This document shows positions 51,682 through 62,343 of a DNA stretch of 64,000 bases, piece by piece (positions within the stretch are counted from its first letter, which is position 1; each line of letters opens with the position of its first letter). This DNA comes from Frigoribacterium sp. Leaf8 (GTDB taxonomy: Bacteria; Actinomycetota; Actinomycetes; Actinomycetales; Microbacteriaceae). Below the pieces are notes generated by a model. It did not search any database. It had not been told where the DNA came from and was given only the letters and a program-made list of their open reading frames with translations. A program made the translations under genes and the position numbers. Where the stretch lies: NCBI RefSeq assembly GCF_001421165.1, contig NZ_LMKB01000005.1, positions 188,287-252,286 of the forward strand, read 5' to 3'.

Positions 51682-54600
51682 CGTCGGGCCGCCCGGGCGA
51701 GGCCGTAGTCCTGCAGGCTCGTCACCTCGAGGTCGCTCTGGACGGCCTCGATCGAGGCGACGGCCGCACCGAGCTGGGCGATGGTCGTGAAGAGCGCCTT
51801 GTCGGCTGCGACCGTCGCCGCACGGATCTCGTAGCCGTCGGCCCGGGCGCTCGAGCCGCTCGGGGTGTTGATCACGATGTCGACCTCGTCGGCGTTGATC
51901 AGGTCGACGACCGAGTGGCCTCCGGCGCTGAACTTGTCGACGGTGTCGGCGTGGATGCCGTTGCGGACGAGGACGGTGGCCGTCCCCTCGGTCGCCAGGA
52001 TGCGGAAGCCGAGCTGCTGGAGGCGCAGCACCGGCAACACGATGGCCCGCTTGTCACGATCGGCGACGCTGACGAAGACGGTGCCCGAGGTGGGGAGGCC
52101 GCCGTACGCCGCCGTCTGGCTCTTCGCGAACGCCCGGGGGAAGTCGCGGTCGATGCCCATGACCTCGCCCGTGGAACGCATCTCGGGGCTGAGGACGCTG
52201 TCGACGACCTGGCCCTCCTTCGTGCGGAACCGCTTGAAGGGGAGCACGGCTTCCTTCACCGAGATCGGCGAGTCGAGGGGGACGTCCGAGCCGTCCTGCT
52301 CCGGCAGCAGGCCGGTCTCCACGAGGTCGCGCACGCTGTGGCCGACCATGATGAGCGAGGCCGCCTTGGCCAACGGGATGCCGAGGGCCTTCGAGACGAA
52401 GGGCACCGTGCGGCTCGCCCGGGGGTTGGCCTCGATGACGTAGAGCACGCCGGCCGCGATCGCGAACTGCACGTTCAGCAGACCGGACACGCCGATGCCC
52501 TTCGCGATGGCGAGGGTCGCGTCGCGGACGCGGTCGATCTCGCCCTTCCCGAGCGTGACGGGCGGAAGGGTGCAGCTCGAGTCACCGGAGTGGATGCCAG
52601 CTTCCTCGATGTGCTCCATGATGCCGCCGACGTAGAGCTCGGTGCCGTCGTAGAGCGCGTCGACGTCGATCTCGACGGCGTCGTCCAGGAACCGGTCGAC
52701 CAGCAGGGGTGCCTCCGGTCCGATGATGGCCTGGTCGGCGACCCGCTCGAAGTAGTCGGCGAGCGAGGGGCTGTCGTAGACGATCTCCATGCCGCGGCCA
52801 CCGAGCACGTACGACGGGCGCACCAGCACCGGGTAGCCGATCTCTTCGGCGACGGCGACGGCGCTGTCGTAGTCGGTCGCCGTGCCGTTGCGCGGCGCGA
52901 GCAGGCCGGCGGCGTCGAGGATGCCCTGGAAGAGGCCTCGTTCTTCGGCCGAGTCGATCGCGTCGGGCGTCGTGCCGAGGATGGGCACGCCCGCGGCCTC
53001 CAGGCCCTTCGACAGGCCGAGGGCCGTCTGGCCGCCGAGCTGCACGACGACGCCGACGAGCTCGCCGCTGGCGCTCTCGGCGTGGACCACCTCGAGGACG
53101 TCCTCGAGGGTGAGCGGCTCGAAGTACAACCGGTCGCTCGTGTCGTAGTCGGTCGACACCGTCTCGGGGTTGCAGTTGATCATGATCGTCTCGAACCCGG
53201 CGTCGCTCAGGGCGAAGCTCGCGTGGACGCACGAGTAGTCGAACTCGACGCCCTGCCCGATGCGGTTCGGCCCGGAGCCGAGGATGATCACCTTGCGGCG
53301 ATCGCTGGCCACGACCTCGGTCTCGGCGTCGTAGCTCGAGTAGTGGTACGGCGTCAGCGCGGGGAACTCCCCCGCGCAGGTGTCGACGGTCTTGAAGACG
53401 GGACGCACGTCGAGGGCGTGCCGGTGATCGCGGACCTGCTGCTCGGAGAGACCGCGCAACTGGCCGATCTGGTCGTCGCTGAAGCCGTGGTCCTTCGCGA
53501 GCACGAGCACGTCCGCGTCGAGCTCGGCCGCCGCGGCGACCTGCTCGGCGACCTCGTTGATCAACACGACCTGGTCGATGAACCAGGGGTCGATCTTCGT
53601 GGCGTCGAAGACCTGCTCGGCGGTGGCGCCGGCCCGCAGGGCCTGCTGGACGGTGACGATGCGGCCGTCCGTGGGCGTCGACGACAACGCGAGCAGCGCC
53701 TCCTCGTCTCCGGGCTCGCCCTGCCAGTGGAAGCTCGAGCCACGCTTCTCGAGCGACCGGAGCGCCTTCTGCAGCGCCTGCGTGAAGTTGCGGCCGAGGG
53801 CCATGGCCTCGCCCACGCTCTTCATCGTCGTGGTCAGCGTCGTGTCGGCCGCCGGGAACTTCTCGAAGGCGAACCGGGGCACCTTGACGACGACGTAGTC
53901 GAGCGTCGGCTCGAAGGAGGCGGGGGTCACCTTCGTGATGTCGTTCGGGATCTCGTCGAGACGGTACCCGAGGGCGAGCTTCGCCGCGATCTTGGCGATC
54001 GGGAAGCCGGTCGCCTTGGACGCCAGGGCGCTCGAGCGCGACACGCGGGGGTTCATCTCGATGACGATGACGCGGCCGTCCGCGGGGTCCACCGCGAACT
54101 GGATGTTGCAGCCGCCCGTGTCGACGCCCACGCGACGGATGATGTCGATGCTGATGTCGCGCAGGTTCTGGTACTCGCGGTCGGTCAGGGTGAGCGCCGG
54201 GGCGACGGTGATCGAGTCGCCGGTGTGGACTCCGACGGGGTCGACGTTCTCGATCGAGCAGACCACGACCGTGTTGTCGGCCGTGTCCCGCATCATCTCG
54301 AGCTCGTACTCCTTCCAGCCGAGGATGCTCTCCTCGAGGAGCACCTCGGTGGTCGGGCTCTGGTGCAGGCCGTCCGTGACCATGCGGACGAGCTCGTCAC
54401 GGGTGTAGGCGAAGCCCGATCCGAGCCCGCCCATGGTGAACGAGGGCCGGATGACCAGCGGGTACCCGAGGTCTTCGGCGTACTCGACGGCCTGGTCGAC
54501 CGTCGTGGCGATGTACGACTTGGCGACGTCGGCACCGGACTCCAGCACGAGCTTCTTGAAGAGCTGGCGGTCCTCGCCCTTCTGGATGGCCTCGACCTTG

Positions 54601-54953
54601 GCGCCGATCAACTCGACGCCGTGCTTGGCGAGGATGCCTTCTTCGTCGAGGGCGATGGCGGCGTTCAGGGCCGTCTGCCCGCCGAGGGTGGGCAGGATCG
54701 CGTCGGGGCGCTCCTTCACGATGATCGCCTCGAGCACCTCGGACGTGATGGGCTCGATGTACGTCGCGTCGGCGAAGTCGGGGTCGGTCATGATCGTGGC
54801 CGGGTTCGGGTTGACGAGGATGACCCGGACCCCTTCTTCACGCAGCACGCGGCACGCCTGGGTGCCCGAGTAGTCGAACTCGGCCGCCTGGCCGATGACG
54901 ATCGGCCCGGAGCCGATCACGAGGACGGAGTTGATGTCGTCACGCTTGGGCAT
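51678..54953 (-). CDS. carB: Carbamoyl phosphate synthase large subunit
   Basis: Builds carbamoyl phosphate from bicarbonate, ammonia from CarA and two ATP. The 1091-residue protein has two homologous halves, each with an ATP-grasp domain (N-terminal [20 protein letters not shown]; second [20 protein letters not shown] at about 549), and a C-terminal MGS-like allosteric domain ([16 protein letters not shown]) that binds UMP in this family. ATG at 54953 overlaps the carA stop by one base. Confidence 0.98.
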   Translation of the reverse strand: MPKRDDINSVLVIGSGPIVIGQAAEFDYSGTQACRVLREEGVRVILVNPNPATIMTDPDFADATYIEPITSEVLEAIIVKERPDAILPTLGGQTALNAAIALDEEGILAKHGVELIGAKVEAIQKGEDRQLFKKLVLESGADVAKSYIATTVDQAVEYAEDLGYPLVIRPSFTMGGLGSGFAYTRDELVRMVTDGLHQSPTTEVLLEESILGWKEYELEMMRDTADNTVVVCSIENVDPVGVHTGDSITVAPALTLTDREYQNLRDISIDIIRRVGVDTGGCNIQFAVDPADGRVIVIEMNPRVSRSSALASKATGFPIAKIAAKLALGYRLDEIPNDITKVTPASFEPTLDYVVVKVPRFAFEKFPAADTTLTTTMKSVGEAMALGRNFTQALQKALRSLEKRGSSFHWQGEPGDEEALLALSSTPTDGRIVTVQQALRAGATAEQVFDATKIDPWFIDQVVLINEVAEQVAAAAELDADVLVLAKDHGFSDDQIGQLRGLSEQQVRDHRHALDVRPVFKTVDTCAGEFPALTPYHYSSYDAETEVVASDRRKVIILGSGPNRIGQGVEFDYSCVHASFALSDAGFETIMINCNPETVSTDYDTSDRLYFEPLTLEDVLEVVHAESASGELVGVVVQLGGQTALGLSKGLEAAGVPILGTTPDAIDSAEERGLFQGILDAAGLLAPRNGTATDYDSAVAVAEEIGYPVLVRPSYVLGGRGMEIVYDSPSLADYFERVADQAIIGPEAPLLVDRFLDDAVEIDVDALYDGTELYVGGIMEHIEEAGIHSGDSSCTLPPVTLGKGEIDRVRDATLAIAKGIGVSGLLNVQFAIAAGVLYVIEANPRASRTVPFVSKALGIPLAKAASLIMVGHSVRDLVETGLLPEQDGSDVPLDSPISVKEAVLPFKRFRTKEGQVVDSVLSPEMRSTGEVMGIDRDFPRAFAKSQTAAYGGLPTSGTVFVSVADRDKRAIVLPVLRLQQLGFRILATEGTATVLVRNGIHADTVDKFSAGGHSVVDLINADEVDIVINTPSGSSARADGYEIRAATVAADKALFTTIAQLGAAVASIEAVQSDLEVTSLQDYGLARAARR

Positions 54954-56137
54954 CAGTTGCTGCTTTCGATGTCGGAGCCGAAGTCGACGGCCTGGCCGTT
55001 CGTGCGGGCGACGACCGCCTCGCGGAAGCGGTCGAAGAGGTGGTTGCTGTCGTGGGGGCCCGCGGCGGCCTCGGGGTGGTACTGCACCGAGAACGCGGGG
55101 ATGTCGAGGGCACGGAGGCCCTCGACGACCTGGTCGTTCAGGCTGTAGTGGCTGACCTCGACCCGACCGAAGCCGGCCGGGGAGTCGAGGACGCCGTCGA
55201 TGGGTGCGTCGACCGCGAAGCCGTGGTTCTGGCTGGTGATCTCGACCTTGTTCGTCGTCTTGTCGAGCACGGGTTGGTTGATGCCACGGTGGCCGAAGGG
55301 CAGCTTGTACGTGCCGAATCCCAGGGCCCGGCCGAAGAGCTGGTTGCCGAAGCAGATGCCGAAGTAGGGCAGCCCGTCCCGCAGGGCACCCTGCAGCAGT
55401 TCGACCTGGGAGTCGCTCGCCGCCGGGTCGCCCGGGCCGTTCGAGTAGAAGAGCGCGTCGGGGGCGAGGGCACGGAGCTCGTCCAGGGTCGTGGACTGCG
55501 GCAGCACGTGCACCTCGAAGCCGCGCTGCGCCAGGTAGCGGAGCGTCGAGGTCTTCACGCCCAGGTCGAGCACCGCGACGGAGCCGATGCGGTCGCCCTC
55601 GGCGTGCAGGACGTACGGCTCGACCGTCGACACCTGGCTCGAGAGGTTGAGGCCGCGCATGTCCGCCCCGGCGGTGACGAGGGACAGCTGCTCGTCGGGG
55701 TCGAGCTCCGCGTCGGGACCGCTGAAGACCCCGCCCTTCATCGAGCCGACCTCGCGCAGACGGCGCGTGACGGCGCGGGTGTCGATGCCGCGGATGCCGA
55801 CGATGCCGTCGGCGACGAGCTGGTCGTCGAGGCTGCCCTGCGCCCGGTGGTTCGAGACCACCCGGCTCGCGTCCCGCACGACGTACCCGGCGACCCAGAT
55901 GCGGCGTGACTCGGGGTCGGTGTCGTTCACGCCCGTGTTGCCGATGTGCGGTGCCGTCATGACGACGATCTGCCCGGCGTACGACGGGTCGGTGAGGGTC
56001 TCCTGGTAGCCGGTCATGCCGGTCGCGAAGACGACCTCGCCGAGGGTGCGTCCGACGGCGCCGTAGGCACGGCCCGTGTACCGGGTGCCGTCGGCGAGGA
56101 CCAGCACGGCCCTCTCGGTGGTGGCGGCGTCAGTCAA
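54953..56137 (-). CDS. carA: Carbamoyl phosphate synthase small subunit
   Basis: Glutaminase that feeds ammonia to CarB. The 394-residue protein has a class I amidotransferase domain with GPGDP at 234-238, nucleophile Cys262 in [12 protein letters not shown], and His354/Glu356 in QYHPEAA. The start is TTG at 56137: AAGGAG lies 7 nt upstream, the residues match the family N-terminus, and no nearer ATG or GTG fits. It overlaps the preceding PH-like gene by 8 nt. The usual bacterial length is about 380. Confidence 0.97.
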   Translation of the reverse strand: MTDAATTERAVLVLADGTRYTGRAYGAVGRTLGEVVFATGMTGYQETLTDPSYAGQIVVMTAPHIGNTGVNDTDPESRRIWVAGYVVRDASRVVSNHRAQGSLDDQLVADGIVGIRGIDTRAVTRRLREVGSMKGGVFSGPDAELDPDEQLSLVTAGADMRGLNLSSQVSTVEPYVLHAEGDRIGSVAVLDLGVKTSTLRYLAQRGFEVHVLPQSTTLDELRALAPDALFYSNGPGDPAASDSQVELLQGALRDGLPYFGICFGNQLFGRALGFGTYKLPFGHRGINQPVLDKTTNKVEITSQNHGFAVDAPIDGVLDSPAGFGRVEVSHYSLNDQVVEGLRALDIPAFSVQYHPEAAAGPHDSNHLFDRFREAVVARTNGQAVDFGSDIESSN

Positions 56138-56651
56138 TGGTCTTCTCCTTGGTGGTGCCGGCCCCGGGGGCCGTGGGGACGAGGGGGCGGATCGCGGCGA
56201 CGACGGGTGCCGGGTCGTCGGTGATGCGCAGGTAGGTGTCGAGGTCGACGTCGCCGAGGCGCCAGCCGACGAGGACGAGGCCGTCCCGCTCGACGACGCG
56301 GTCGATGGTCCAGGTCGCACGGTCGACGCCCCGCAACGAGGAGGCGCGGATCAGCACGGCCGGTTCGCCCGCGATCTCCAGGCGCACGCCCTCGGCGTGG
56401 ACGGACACGATCGCCCGACCGCGGAACCCGAGGCCGTGCACGACGACGCGGTCGAGCGGGTCACCGCCCCGTGACGTGGCGACGTAGAGGGCATCGACGG
56501 CGAGGACGGGGGCCGAGAGGTCGTCGGGCGCCCGGTCGGGGGCGGGGATGTCGGACTGACGCCGCCCCCTGGCGCGCCAGGACCGGGCCATCAGACCGAT
56601 CAGCAGTCCGACGCCGACGAGGATGAGCGCGGCGATGATCCACTGGCTCAT
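56130..56651 (-). CDS. Membrane-anchored PH-like domain protein in the pyr operon
   Basis: 173-residue protein with one N-terminal membrane helix (about 4-24, [19 protein letters not shown]), a basic linker ([10 protein letters not shown]) and a folded beta-rich domain with a pleckstrin-homology-like pattern. The same gene slot between pyrC and carA holds the Rv1382-type membrane protein in mycobacteria. Function unknown. The ATG overlaps the pyrC stop by ATGA, and carA overlaps its own end, so it is translated as part of the operon. Confidence 0.87.
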   Translation of the reverse strand: MSQWIIAALILVGVGLLIGLMARSWRARGRRQSDIPAPDRAPDDLSAPVLAVDALYVATSRGGDPLDRVVVHGLGFRGRAIVSVHAEGVRLEIAGEPAVLIRASSLRGVDRATWTIDRVVERDGLVLVGWRLGDVDLDTYLRITDDPAPVVAAIRPLVPTAPGAGTTKEKTID

Positions 56652-58015
56652 CGGGCGGGCGTCCCCTCGGAGGCGAGGGCGGCGGCGCTGTCGACGAGTC
56701 GAGCCGCGTGGGCGACGACCTCGCTCTCGACGACGTGCCCGTCGACCACCGTCGCGTAGCCCTGGTGGAAGGTCGCCCGCACCCGTCCGGGCAGGACGCG
56801 ACCGAGGTAGGGCGAGTTGCGGCTCTTGCCCGCGAGGTGCTCGGTCGAGAACGTGCGGGTCACCCCACGATCGTAGAGCGTGAGCTCGGCGGGCTCGCCC
56901 ACGGCGAGGGGACGACCGTGGCCGGCGACCTGCCCGATCTCGGCCGGGGCGATCGACATGACGCGGGCGACGTCGGCCCAGCCGACGAGCCCCGTGTCGA
57001 CCATCGTGTGGTGGACGACCGACAGGGCCGACTCGAGGCCGACCATGCCGTTCGCGGCGGCGTCCCACTCGCAGCACTTGGCCTCGGACGTGTGCGGGGC
57101 GTGGTCGGTGGCCACGATGTCGATCGTGCCGTCGGCCAGGGCGGCACGCAACGCCTCGACGTCTTCCGAGCGACGCAGCGGCGGATTGACCTTGAACCGT
57201 GAGTCGTAACCCGACACGAGGTCCTCCGTCAGCAGGAGGTGGTGCGGCGTCACCTCGGCCGTGACCTCGATGCCGCGCGACTTGGCCCAGCGGATGACCT
57301 CGACGCTGCCCGCCGTCGACACGTGGCAGACGTGCAGCCGGGCGCCGACGTGGTCGGCGAGCAGGACGTCGCGGGCGATGATGGCCTCTTCGGCGACCGC
57401 GGGCCAGCCTCCCAGGCCCAGTTCGGCCGACAGTGCGCCCTCGTTCATCTGGGCGCCCTCCGTGAGCCTCGGCTCCTGGGCGTGCTGGGCGAGGACTCCC
57501 CCGAACCCCTTGATGTACTCGAGGGCCCGACGCATCAGCAATGGGTCGGCGACGCAGGAACCGTCGTCGGAGAAGACCCGGACGGCGGCCCGCGAGCGGG
57601 CCATGGCACCGATCTCGGAGAGGTGGGTCCCCTTCAGCCCCTGGCTCACGGCGCCGATCGGGCGGACGGTCACGAAGCCGGCCCGCTCCCCCAGCGCCTG
57701 CACCTGTTCGACGACCCCCGCGGTGTCGGCCACGGGTGACGAGTTGGCCATCGCGTTGACCGCGGTGTACCCGCCGGCGGCCGCTGCGCGCGATCCGGTC
57801 AGGACGGTCTCGCTGCCCTCTCCCCCCGGCTCGCGCAGGTGGGTGTGGAGGTCGACGAGGCCGGGGAGCAGGAGCAGGCCGTCGGCGTCGGTGACCGTCG
57901 CACCGGCGGCGGTCAGGCCGGTGCCGAGTTCGGCGACGACGCCGTCACGGACGACGACGTCGGTGCGGGTGCCGTCGACGGTCTCGGCGCCCCGGATGAG
58001 GTGGGTGGTGGTCAC
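56648..58015 (-). CDS. pyrC: Dihydroorotase
   Basis: Cyclises carbamoyl aspartate to dihydroorotate. The 455-residue class I amidohydrolase has the zinc ligands His57 and His59 in [25 protein letters not shown], and the conserved [16 protein letters not shown] at 58015, overlapping pyrB by GTGA; the next gene is the PH-like protein. Active catalytic set, so it should not depend on PyrB for activity, although PyrB-PyrC association is known in other bacteria. Confidence 0.97.
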   Translation of the reverse strand: MTTTHLIRGAETVDGTRTDVVVRDGVVAELGTGLTAAGATVTDADGLLLLPGLVDLHTHLREPGGEGSETVLTGSRAAAAGGYTAVNAMANSSPVADTAGVVEQVQALGERAGFVTVRPIGAVSQGLKGTHLSEIGAMARSRAAVRVFSDDGSCVADPLLMRRALEYIKGFGGVLAQHAQEPRLTEGAQMNEGALSAELGLGGWPAVAEEAIIARDVLLADHVGARLHVCHVSTAGSVEVIRWAKSRGIEVTAEVTPHHLLLTEDLVSGYDSRFKVNPPLRRSEDVEALRAALADGTIDIVATDHAPHTSEAKCCEWDAAANGMVGLESALSVVHHTMVDTGLVGWADVARVMSIAPAEIGQVAGHGRPLAVGEPAELTLYDRGVTRTFSTEHLAGKSRNSPYLGRVLPGRVRATFHQGYATVVDGHVVESEVVAHAARLVDSAAALASEGTPAR

Positions 58016-58968
58016 GATGCGTCCTCCCGGTCGCCGGCGAGGGTGAGGTAGAGCACGGCCATGCGGACGGCCACGCCGTTCGTGACCTGCTCACGGACGG
58101 TGGACCGCGGCGAGTCGGCGGCCTCGTCGCTGATCTCGAGGCCTCGGTTCATCGGGCCGGGGTGCATGACGAGCGTGGACTCGGGCAGAGCCCGGAACCG
58201 CATCGCACCCAGCCCCCAGGACCGGGCGTACTCGCGGGGGTTGGGGAAGAACGCGTCGTTCATGCGCTCCTGTTGGATGCGCAGCATCATGACGACGTCC
58301 GGTCGCACCTCGGCCAGGGCCTCGTCGAGGTCGTAGCGGACGGAGACGCCGAAGCGGCTGACGTCCACCGGGATCAGCGTGGGAGGCGCGACCACCGTGA
58401 CGTGCGCCCCGAGCGTCCGCAACAACCACGCGTTGGAACGGGCCACCCGCGAGTGCAGGATGTCACCGACGATCATCACCTCGACGCCGTCGAGGTCGCG
58501 CCCCCGGCTCGCCGCGCCGTGGACGCGCCGGCGGATCGTGAACGCGTCGAGCAGGGCCTGCGTGGGGTGTTCGTGGGTGCCGTCGCCAGCGTTGACGATG
58601 CCGGCGTCCACCCAGCCGCTGTCGGCCAGCACACGAGGTGCGCCGCTCGACGGGTGGCGGATCACGATGCCGTCGGCCCCCATGGCGGCGAGGGTCTGGG
58701 CCGTGTCCTTCAGGGACTCGCCCTTGGAGACGCTCGACCCCTTGGCGGCGAAGTTGATGACGTCCGCACTGAGCCGCTTGGCGGCGGCCTCGAACGAGAT
58801 GCGCGTACGGGTGCTGTCCTCGTAGAACAGGTTGACGACCGTGATGCCGCGGAGCGTCGGCAGCTTGCGCACCTCGCGGGTGGCGACGTCCGCCATGTCC
58901 TCCGCGACGTCGAGGACGCGGATCGACTCGTCGCGCGAGAGGTCGGCGGTGCTGAGCAGGTGCCTCAT
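58012..58968 (-). CDS. pyrB: Aspartate carbamoyltransferase catalytic subunit
   Basis: Joins carbamoyl phosphate and aspartate, the first committed step to UMP. The 318-residue protein has [13 protein letters not shown] from 48 (STRT 52-55, carbamoyl phosphate site), the [14 protein letters not shown] loop, [18 protein letters not shown] and [10 protein letters not shown]. No PyrI regulatory subunit is seen. ATG at 58968, overlapping pyrR by ATGA. Confidence 0.98.
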   Translation of the reverse strand: MRHLLSTADLSRDESIRVLDVAEDMADVATREVRKLPTLRGITVVNLFYEDSTRTRISFEAAAKRLSADVINFAAKGSSVSKGESLKDTAQTLAAMGADGIVIRHPSSGAPRVLADSGWVDAGIVNAGDGTHEHPTQALLDAFTIRRRVHGAASRGRDLDGVEVMIVGDILHSRVARSNAWLLRTLGAHVTVVAPPTLIPVDVSRFGVSVRYDLDEALAEVRPDVVMMLRIQQERMNDAFFPNPREYARSWGLGAMRFRALPESTLVMHPGPMNRGLEISDEAADSPRSTVREQVTNGVAVRMAVLYLTLAGDREDAS

Positions 58969-59558
58969 CGGTTCGCCCCCGGGGTGGTGACGGGCGCGGA
59001 GGCGGCCCCCGCGCCTCCTGCGGTCGTGGCGTCGTCGATGGCGACGAGTTCGTCGTCGTCGACGCCGTGCAGCCGAACGAAGATGCGTTCGACGGTCGAG
59101 GTCGGCAGGTTCTTGCCCACGAAGTCGGCACGGATGGGCAGCTCTCGGTGGCCTCGATCGACGAGGACCGCGAGGCGGACGGCCCGGGGTCGGCCGATCG
59201 AGCTCAGGGCGTCCAACGCGGCACGGATGGTACGGCCCGAGTAGAGGACGTCGTCGACGAGGACGACGGTCTTGCCGTCGATGCCGCCGGAGGGCACCGA
59301 GGTGGGTCGGGGCGACCGGGTGGGCTGGCGCCGGAGGTCGTCCCGGTACATCGTCACGTCGACCGACCCCACGGGAACGGTGCTGCCCGAGATGGACGAG
59401 AGGGTCGCGGCGAGCCGATCGGCGAGCACGACCCCCCGCGTCGGGATGCCCAGGACGACCAGGTCGTCGGCACCTTTGTTCGACTCGAGGATCTCGTGCG
59501 AGATGCGCGTGAGGGCACGCGCGATGTCAGCCTGACTCAGCACGGTACGGGTGCTCAA
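58965..59558 (-). CDS. pyrR: Bifunctional pyr-operon regulator and uracil phosphoribosyltransferase PyrR
   Basis: Binds pyr mRNA in response to UMP and also makes UMP from uracil and PRPP. The 197-residue protein has the PRPP loop [13 protein letters not shown] at 98-110 and the RNA-binding basic surface of the family. The start is TTG at 59558, chosen because AGGAGGT lies four nt upstream. The leader is only about 25 nt from the promoter at 59591-59619, too short for the transcription attenuator seen in Bacillus, so a translational effect is more plausible. Confidence 0.96.
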   Translation of the reverse strand: MSTRTVLSQADIARALTRISHEILESNKGADDLVVLGIPTRGVVLADRLAATLSSISGSTVPVGSVDVTMYRDDLRRQPTRSPRPTSVPSGGIDGKTVVLVDDVLYSGRTIRAALDALSSIGRPRAVRLAVLVDRGHRELPIRADFVGKNLPTSTVERIFVRLHGVDDDELVAIDDATTAGGAGAASAPVTTPGANR

Positions 59559-59619
59559 TCGGACCTCCTTCCCCGCCTCTCGGGACGGAATTTAAAGGAT
59601 GTCGGTGTGGGTCGCTCAA
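59559..59619 (-). promoter_or_regulatory. pyr operon promoter and short leader
   Basis: TTGAGC (59619-59614) and TTTAAA (59596-59591) are 17 nt apart on the minus strand, upstream of a very strong ribosome-binding site (AGGAGGT). The leader contains CCCG-AGAGG-CGGG, a small hairpin with a purine-rich loop just before that site. In Mycobacterium smegmatis PyrR is reported to act by translational repression; a similar site here is inference. Confidence 0.65.
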
Positions 59620-59679
59620 CCCTAACGGTTCGTCGGACGCCCGACGAGCCGGCTGGCGACGACGGCGGCCGGTCGGCGG

Positions 59680-60090
59680 TCAGTCCGCGGTCGCGATCCG
59701 ACCGAGCAGTCCGTTGACGAACGAGGCGGAGTCGTCGGTGCTGAGGGTCTGGGCCAGTTCGACGGCCTCGCTGATCGCCACGGCGTCGGGGATCTCGTCG
59801 TTGTGACGCAGCTCCCAGATGCCGATCCGGATGATGCCGCGGTCGAGGGTGGGCATGCGCGCGAGGGTCCAGCCCTGAGAGTACGTCTCGATGAGTTCGT
59901 CGATCTCGTCGCGGTGGTCGATGACGCCCTGCACGATGTCGCGGGCATAACCCCAGCTCGAACCCCGCTCGGGCTGGTCGAGGGCCCGCTGGGTCTCGGC
60001 GACGAGTGCGTCGGTCATGCTGATCTGACGGATGTCGGCGACGTACAGGACGTCGAGGGCGCGCTTGCGCGCCTTGGTGCGTGCGCTCAC
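59680..60090 (-). CDS. nusB: Transcription antitermination protein NusB
   Basis: Part of the Nus complex that, with S10, protects rRNA transcription from termination. The 136-residue all-helical protein shows the family layout, with ARKRALDVLYVADI at the N-terminus and the core RAMPTLDRGIIRIGIWELR (split here in the family as TLDRGIIRIGIWEL). GTG at 60090, three nt after efp. Order aroB-efp-nusB is conserved in Actinobacteria. Confidence 0.93.
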   Translation of the reverse strand: MSARTKARKRALDVLYVADIRQISMTDALVAETQRALDQPERGSSWGYARDIVQGVIDHRDEIDELIETYSQGWTLARMPTLDRGIIRIGIWELRHNDEIPDAVAISEAVELAQTLSTDDSASFVNGLLGRIATAD

Positions 60091-60093
60091 CGA

Positions 60094-60657
60094 CTAGTCG
60101 TTGACGCGGCCGAGGTAGCCGCCGTCGCGGGTGTCGACCTTGACCTTGGTGCCGGTCTCGAGGAACAGCGGCACCTGGATCTCGTAGCCGGTCTCGACGG
60201 TGGCGGGCTTCGTCCCGCCGGTCGAGCGGTCGCCCTGGAGGCCGGGCTCGGTGTACGTGACCTCGAGGATGACGGAGGCGGGAAGCTCGATGTACAGCGG
60301 GTCGCCGTCGTGCAGGGCCATCTGCACGTTCTGGTTCTCGAGCATGAAGTTCTTCGCGTCGCCGACGATCGTGGCGGGCACGTTGATCTGGTCGTAGTCG
60401 CTCGTGTCCATGAACACGTAGCCGTCGGCCTCGGCGTAGAGGTACGTGTACTCACGACGGTCGACGTTGGCGAAATCGATCTTGGTGCCGGCGTTGAACG
60501 TCTTGTCGACGACCTTGCCCGACATCACGTTCTTCATCTTGGTGCGGACGAACGCGCCACCCTTGCCCGGCTTGACGTGCTGGAACTCGATGACGTTCCA
60601 GAGTTGACCGTCGAGGTTGAGGACGGCACCGTTCTTGATGTCGTTGGTAGTCGCCAT
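60094..60657 (-). CDS. efp: Elongation factor P
   Basis: Relieves ribosome stalling at consecutive prolines. The 187-residue three-domain protein has [10 protein letters not shown] with Lys32 at the tip of domain I, the position modified or needed for peptide-bond stimulation, and the C-terminal [16 protein letters not shown] domain III signature. ATG at 60657. Modification enzymes EpmA/B are not nearby, and actinobacterial EF-P is generally thought not to use them. Coupled tightly to nusB downstream. Confidence 0.97.
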   Translation of the reverse strand: MATTNDIKNGAVLNLDGQLWNVIEFQHVKPGKGGAFVRTKMKNVMSGKVVDKTFNAGTKIDFANVDRREYTYLYAEADGYVFMDTSDYDQINVPATIVGDAKNFMLENQNVQMALHDGDPLYIELPASVILEVTYTEPGLQGDRSTGGTKPATVETGYEIQVPLFLETGTKVKVDTRDGGYLGRVND

Positions 60658-60711
60658 GCGCGGATGATCCGTTCGGGGTGGTGGGAGGTCGGCCGGAATC
60701 GGCCATCGTCG

Positions 60712-60717
60712 AGTGTA
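60712..60717 (-). promoter_or_regulatory. -10 element upstream of efp
   Basis: TACACT reads on the minus strand 55 nt before the efp ATG, in the 85-bp gap after aroB. TTCGGC, 16 nt further upstream, is a poor -35. It suggests efp-nusB may have its own promoter apart from the aro genes. Confidence 0.45.
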
Positions 60718-60742
60718 GCGGACGCCCCGAAGGGCCGAAGGG

Positions 60743-61831
60743 CTACGAACCGATCTCTTGGTACGCCGCGAAGAGCAGGCTCTGGTCGGGCCCCTGCAGC
60801 ACGGTGGGCCGACCGATCTCGTCCAGGACGATGAAGCGCAACAGGCCCGCGCGCGCCTTCTTGTCCCGTTGCATGGTCGCGAGCAGGGTGTTCCAGCGCC
60901 CGAGCGGATACGAGACGGGAAGGGTCAGCGACTCGAGGATGCGGCGATGACGGTCGACCGCCTCGTCGGACAGTCGGCCGGTCAGGCGGGCGAGTTCTGC
61001 GGCGAACACCATGCCCACCGACACCGCGGCCCCGTGACGCCACTGGTAACGCTCGGCGTGCTCGACGGCGTGGCCGAGGGTGTGGCCGTAGTTCAGGATC
61101 TCGCGCAGGCCCTGCTCGGTGAGGTCTTCGCCCACGACGCGGGCCTTGAGCCCGATCGCCAGTTCGACCACCCGCCGGAACTCCGGCGTGGTCGGGTCGG
61201 TCGCCCGGTCGACGTCCGCCTCGACGATGTCGAGGATCTCGGGTTCGGCGATGAACCCAACCTTCACGACCTCGGCGAAACCGGCGAGGATCTCGTTCTT
61301 CGAGAGCGTGTCGAGGTGGTCGAGGTCGGCGAGCACCGCCACGGGCGGGTGGAAGACACCGACGAGGTTCTTGCCCTCGGCCGTGTTCACTCCGGTCTTG
61401 CCGCCGACGCTCGCGTCGACGAGCCCCAGCACGCTGGTCGGCATCTGGACCAGCGGGACGCCTCGGAGCCAGGTGCCGGCAACGAAGCCCGCCAGGTCGG
61501 TGATCGCCCCGCCGCCGAGACCGATGACGGCGTCGGTGCGGGTGAAGTCGGCCTGGCCCAGCACCTGCCAGCAGAAGGCGGCGACCTCGACGCGCTTGGC
61601 GTCCTCGGCGTCGGGCACCTCGGCGATGAGGGCCTCGTAGCCGGCCGCCACGAGGGCGTCGCGCACCTCTCCGGCCTTGCGGCCCAAGGTGGGGGCGTGG
61701 ACGATCAGGACCTTCTTGGTCTGCGGGTGCAGGACCGCCGGCAGGTGGCCGGTGAGGCCCCGACCGATCAGGACGTCGTACGGGGCGTCTCCCCCGACGT
61801 GGATGGTGGTGGTGTCGGTCGCGTCGGTCAT
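60743..61831 (-). CDS. aroB: 3-dehydroquinate synthase
   Basis: Second step of the shikimate pathway, converting DAHP to 3-dehydroquinate. The 362-residue protein has the NAD loop GGGAITD at 106-112, GGKTG with Lys145, and the zinc ligands Glu187, His250 ([11 protein letters not shown]) and His266. ATG at 61831 overlaps aroK by ATGA. aroA, aroE and aroD are not in the window. Confidence 0.97.
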   Translation of the reverse strand: MTDATDTTTIHVGGDAPYDVLIGRGLTGHLPAVLHPQTKKVLIVHAPTLGRKAGEVRDALVAAGYEALIAEVPDAEDAKRVEVAAFCWQVLGQADFTRTDAVIGLGGGAITDLAGFVAGTWLRGVPLVQMPTSVLGLVDASVGGKTGVNTAEGKNLVGVFHPPVAVLADLDHLDTLSKNEILAGFAEVVKVGFIAEPEILDIVEADVDRATDPTTPEFRRVVELAIGLKARVVGEDLTEQGLREILNYGHTLGHAVEHAERYQWRHGAAVSVGMVFAAELARLTGRLSDEAVDRHRRILESLTLPVSYPLGRWNTLLATMQRDKKARAGLLRFIVLDEIGRPTVLQGPDQSLLFAAYQEIGS

Positions 61832-62343
61832 GCGGTGCCTCTCTCGGAGTCGAGCCAGGTCTCGATGTCGTCGACGACGGTCGAGACGGGTCGGTGGGAC
61901 GTGTCGAACACGGCGGACGCCAGTGCCCGGTAGACCGGATCGCGCTCGGCGGCGATGGCCCGCCAGGCCTCGATCCCGCCTCTCTGCAGCAGCGGCCGGG
62001 TGCTCCCGGCCAGCCTCGACTCGACGGCCTCCGCCGTCACGGTCAGCAGGACGACGGGCAACCCGGACAAGGAGGCGCGCGTGCGTTCGTCGAGGACGGC
62101 TCCCCCACCCAGCGACACCACCCCGTCGCCGGTCAGGGCCTCGACCACGGCCTCGTGTTCGAGTGCCCGGAAGTGGGCCTCGCCGTGACGGTCGAACAGG
62201 TCGGCGATGGGCCCGTGCCGCCGGACGACGAGACGGTCGCTGTCGACGAACGGGACGCCGAGACGACGGGAGAGCTTCTTGCCGATGCTCGTCTTGCCCG
62301 CCCCCATGGGCCCGATCAGGACGACCGGCCGCGCGACCGTCAC
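61828..62343 (-). CDS. aroK: Shikimate kinase
   Basis: Phosphorylates shikimate with ATP. The 171-residue protein has the P-loop GPMGAGKT at 11-18, the shikimate-binding DSDRLV around 34-39 and SLGGGAV. GTG at 62343 overlaps aroC by GTGA and its stop overlaps aroB by ATGA, so aroC-aroK-aroB are fully coupled. Confidence 0.96.
   Translation of the reverse strand: MTVARPVVLIGPMGAGKTSIGKKLSRRLGVPFVDSDRLVVRRHGPIADLFDRHGEAHFRALEHEAVVEALTGDGVVSLGGGAVLDERTRASLSGLPVVLLTVTAEAVESRLAGSTRPLLQRGGIEAWRAIAAERDPVYRALASAVFDTSHRPVSTVVDDIETWLDSERGTA

Noticed and set aside
51330-55148. A 1272-codon open frame on the plus strand
   Set aside because: It lies opposite carB and carA, which have complete catalytic motifs. 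Long antisense frames are expected opposite genes with GC-rich third positions, and its product is low-complexity with no motif.
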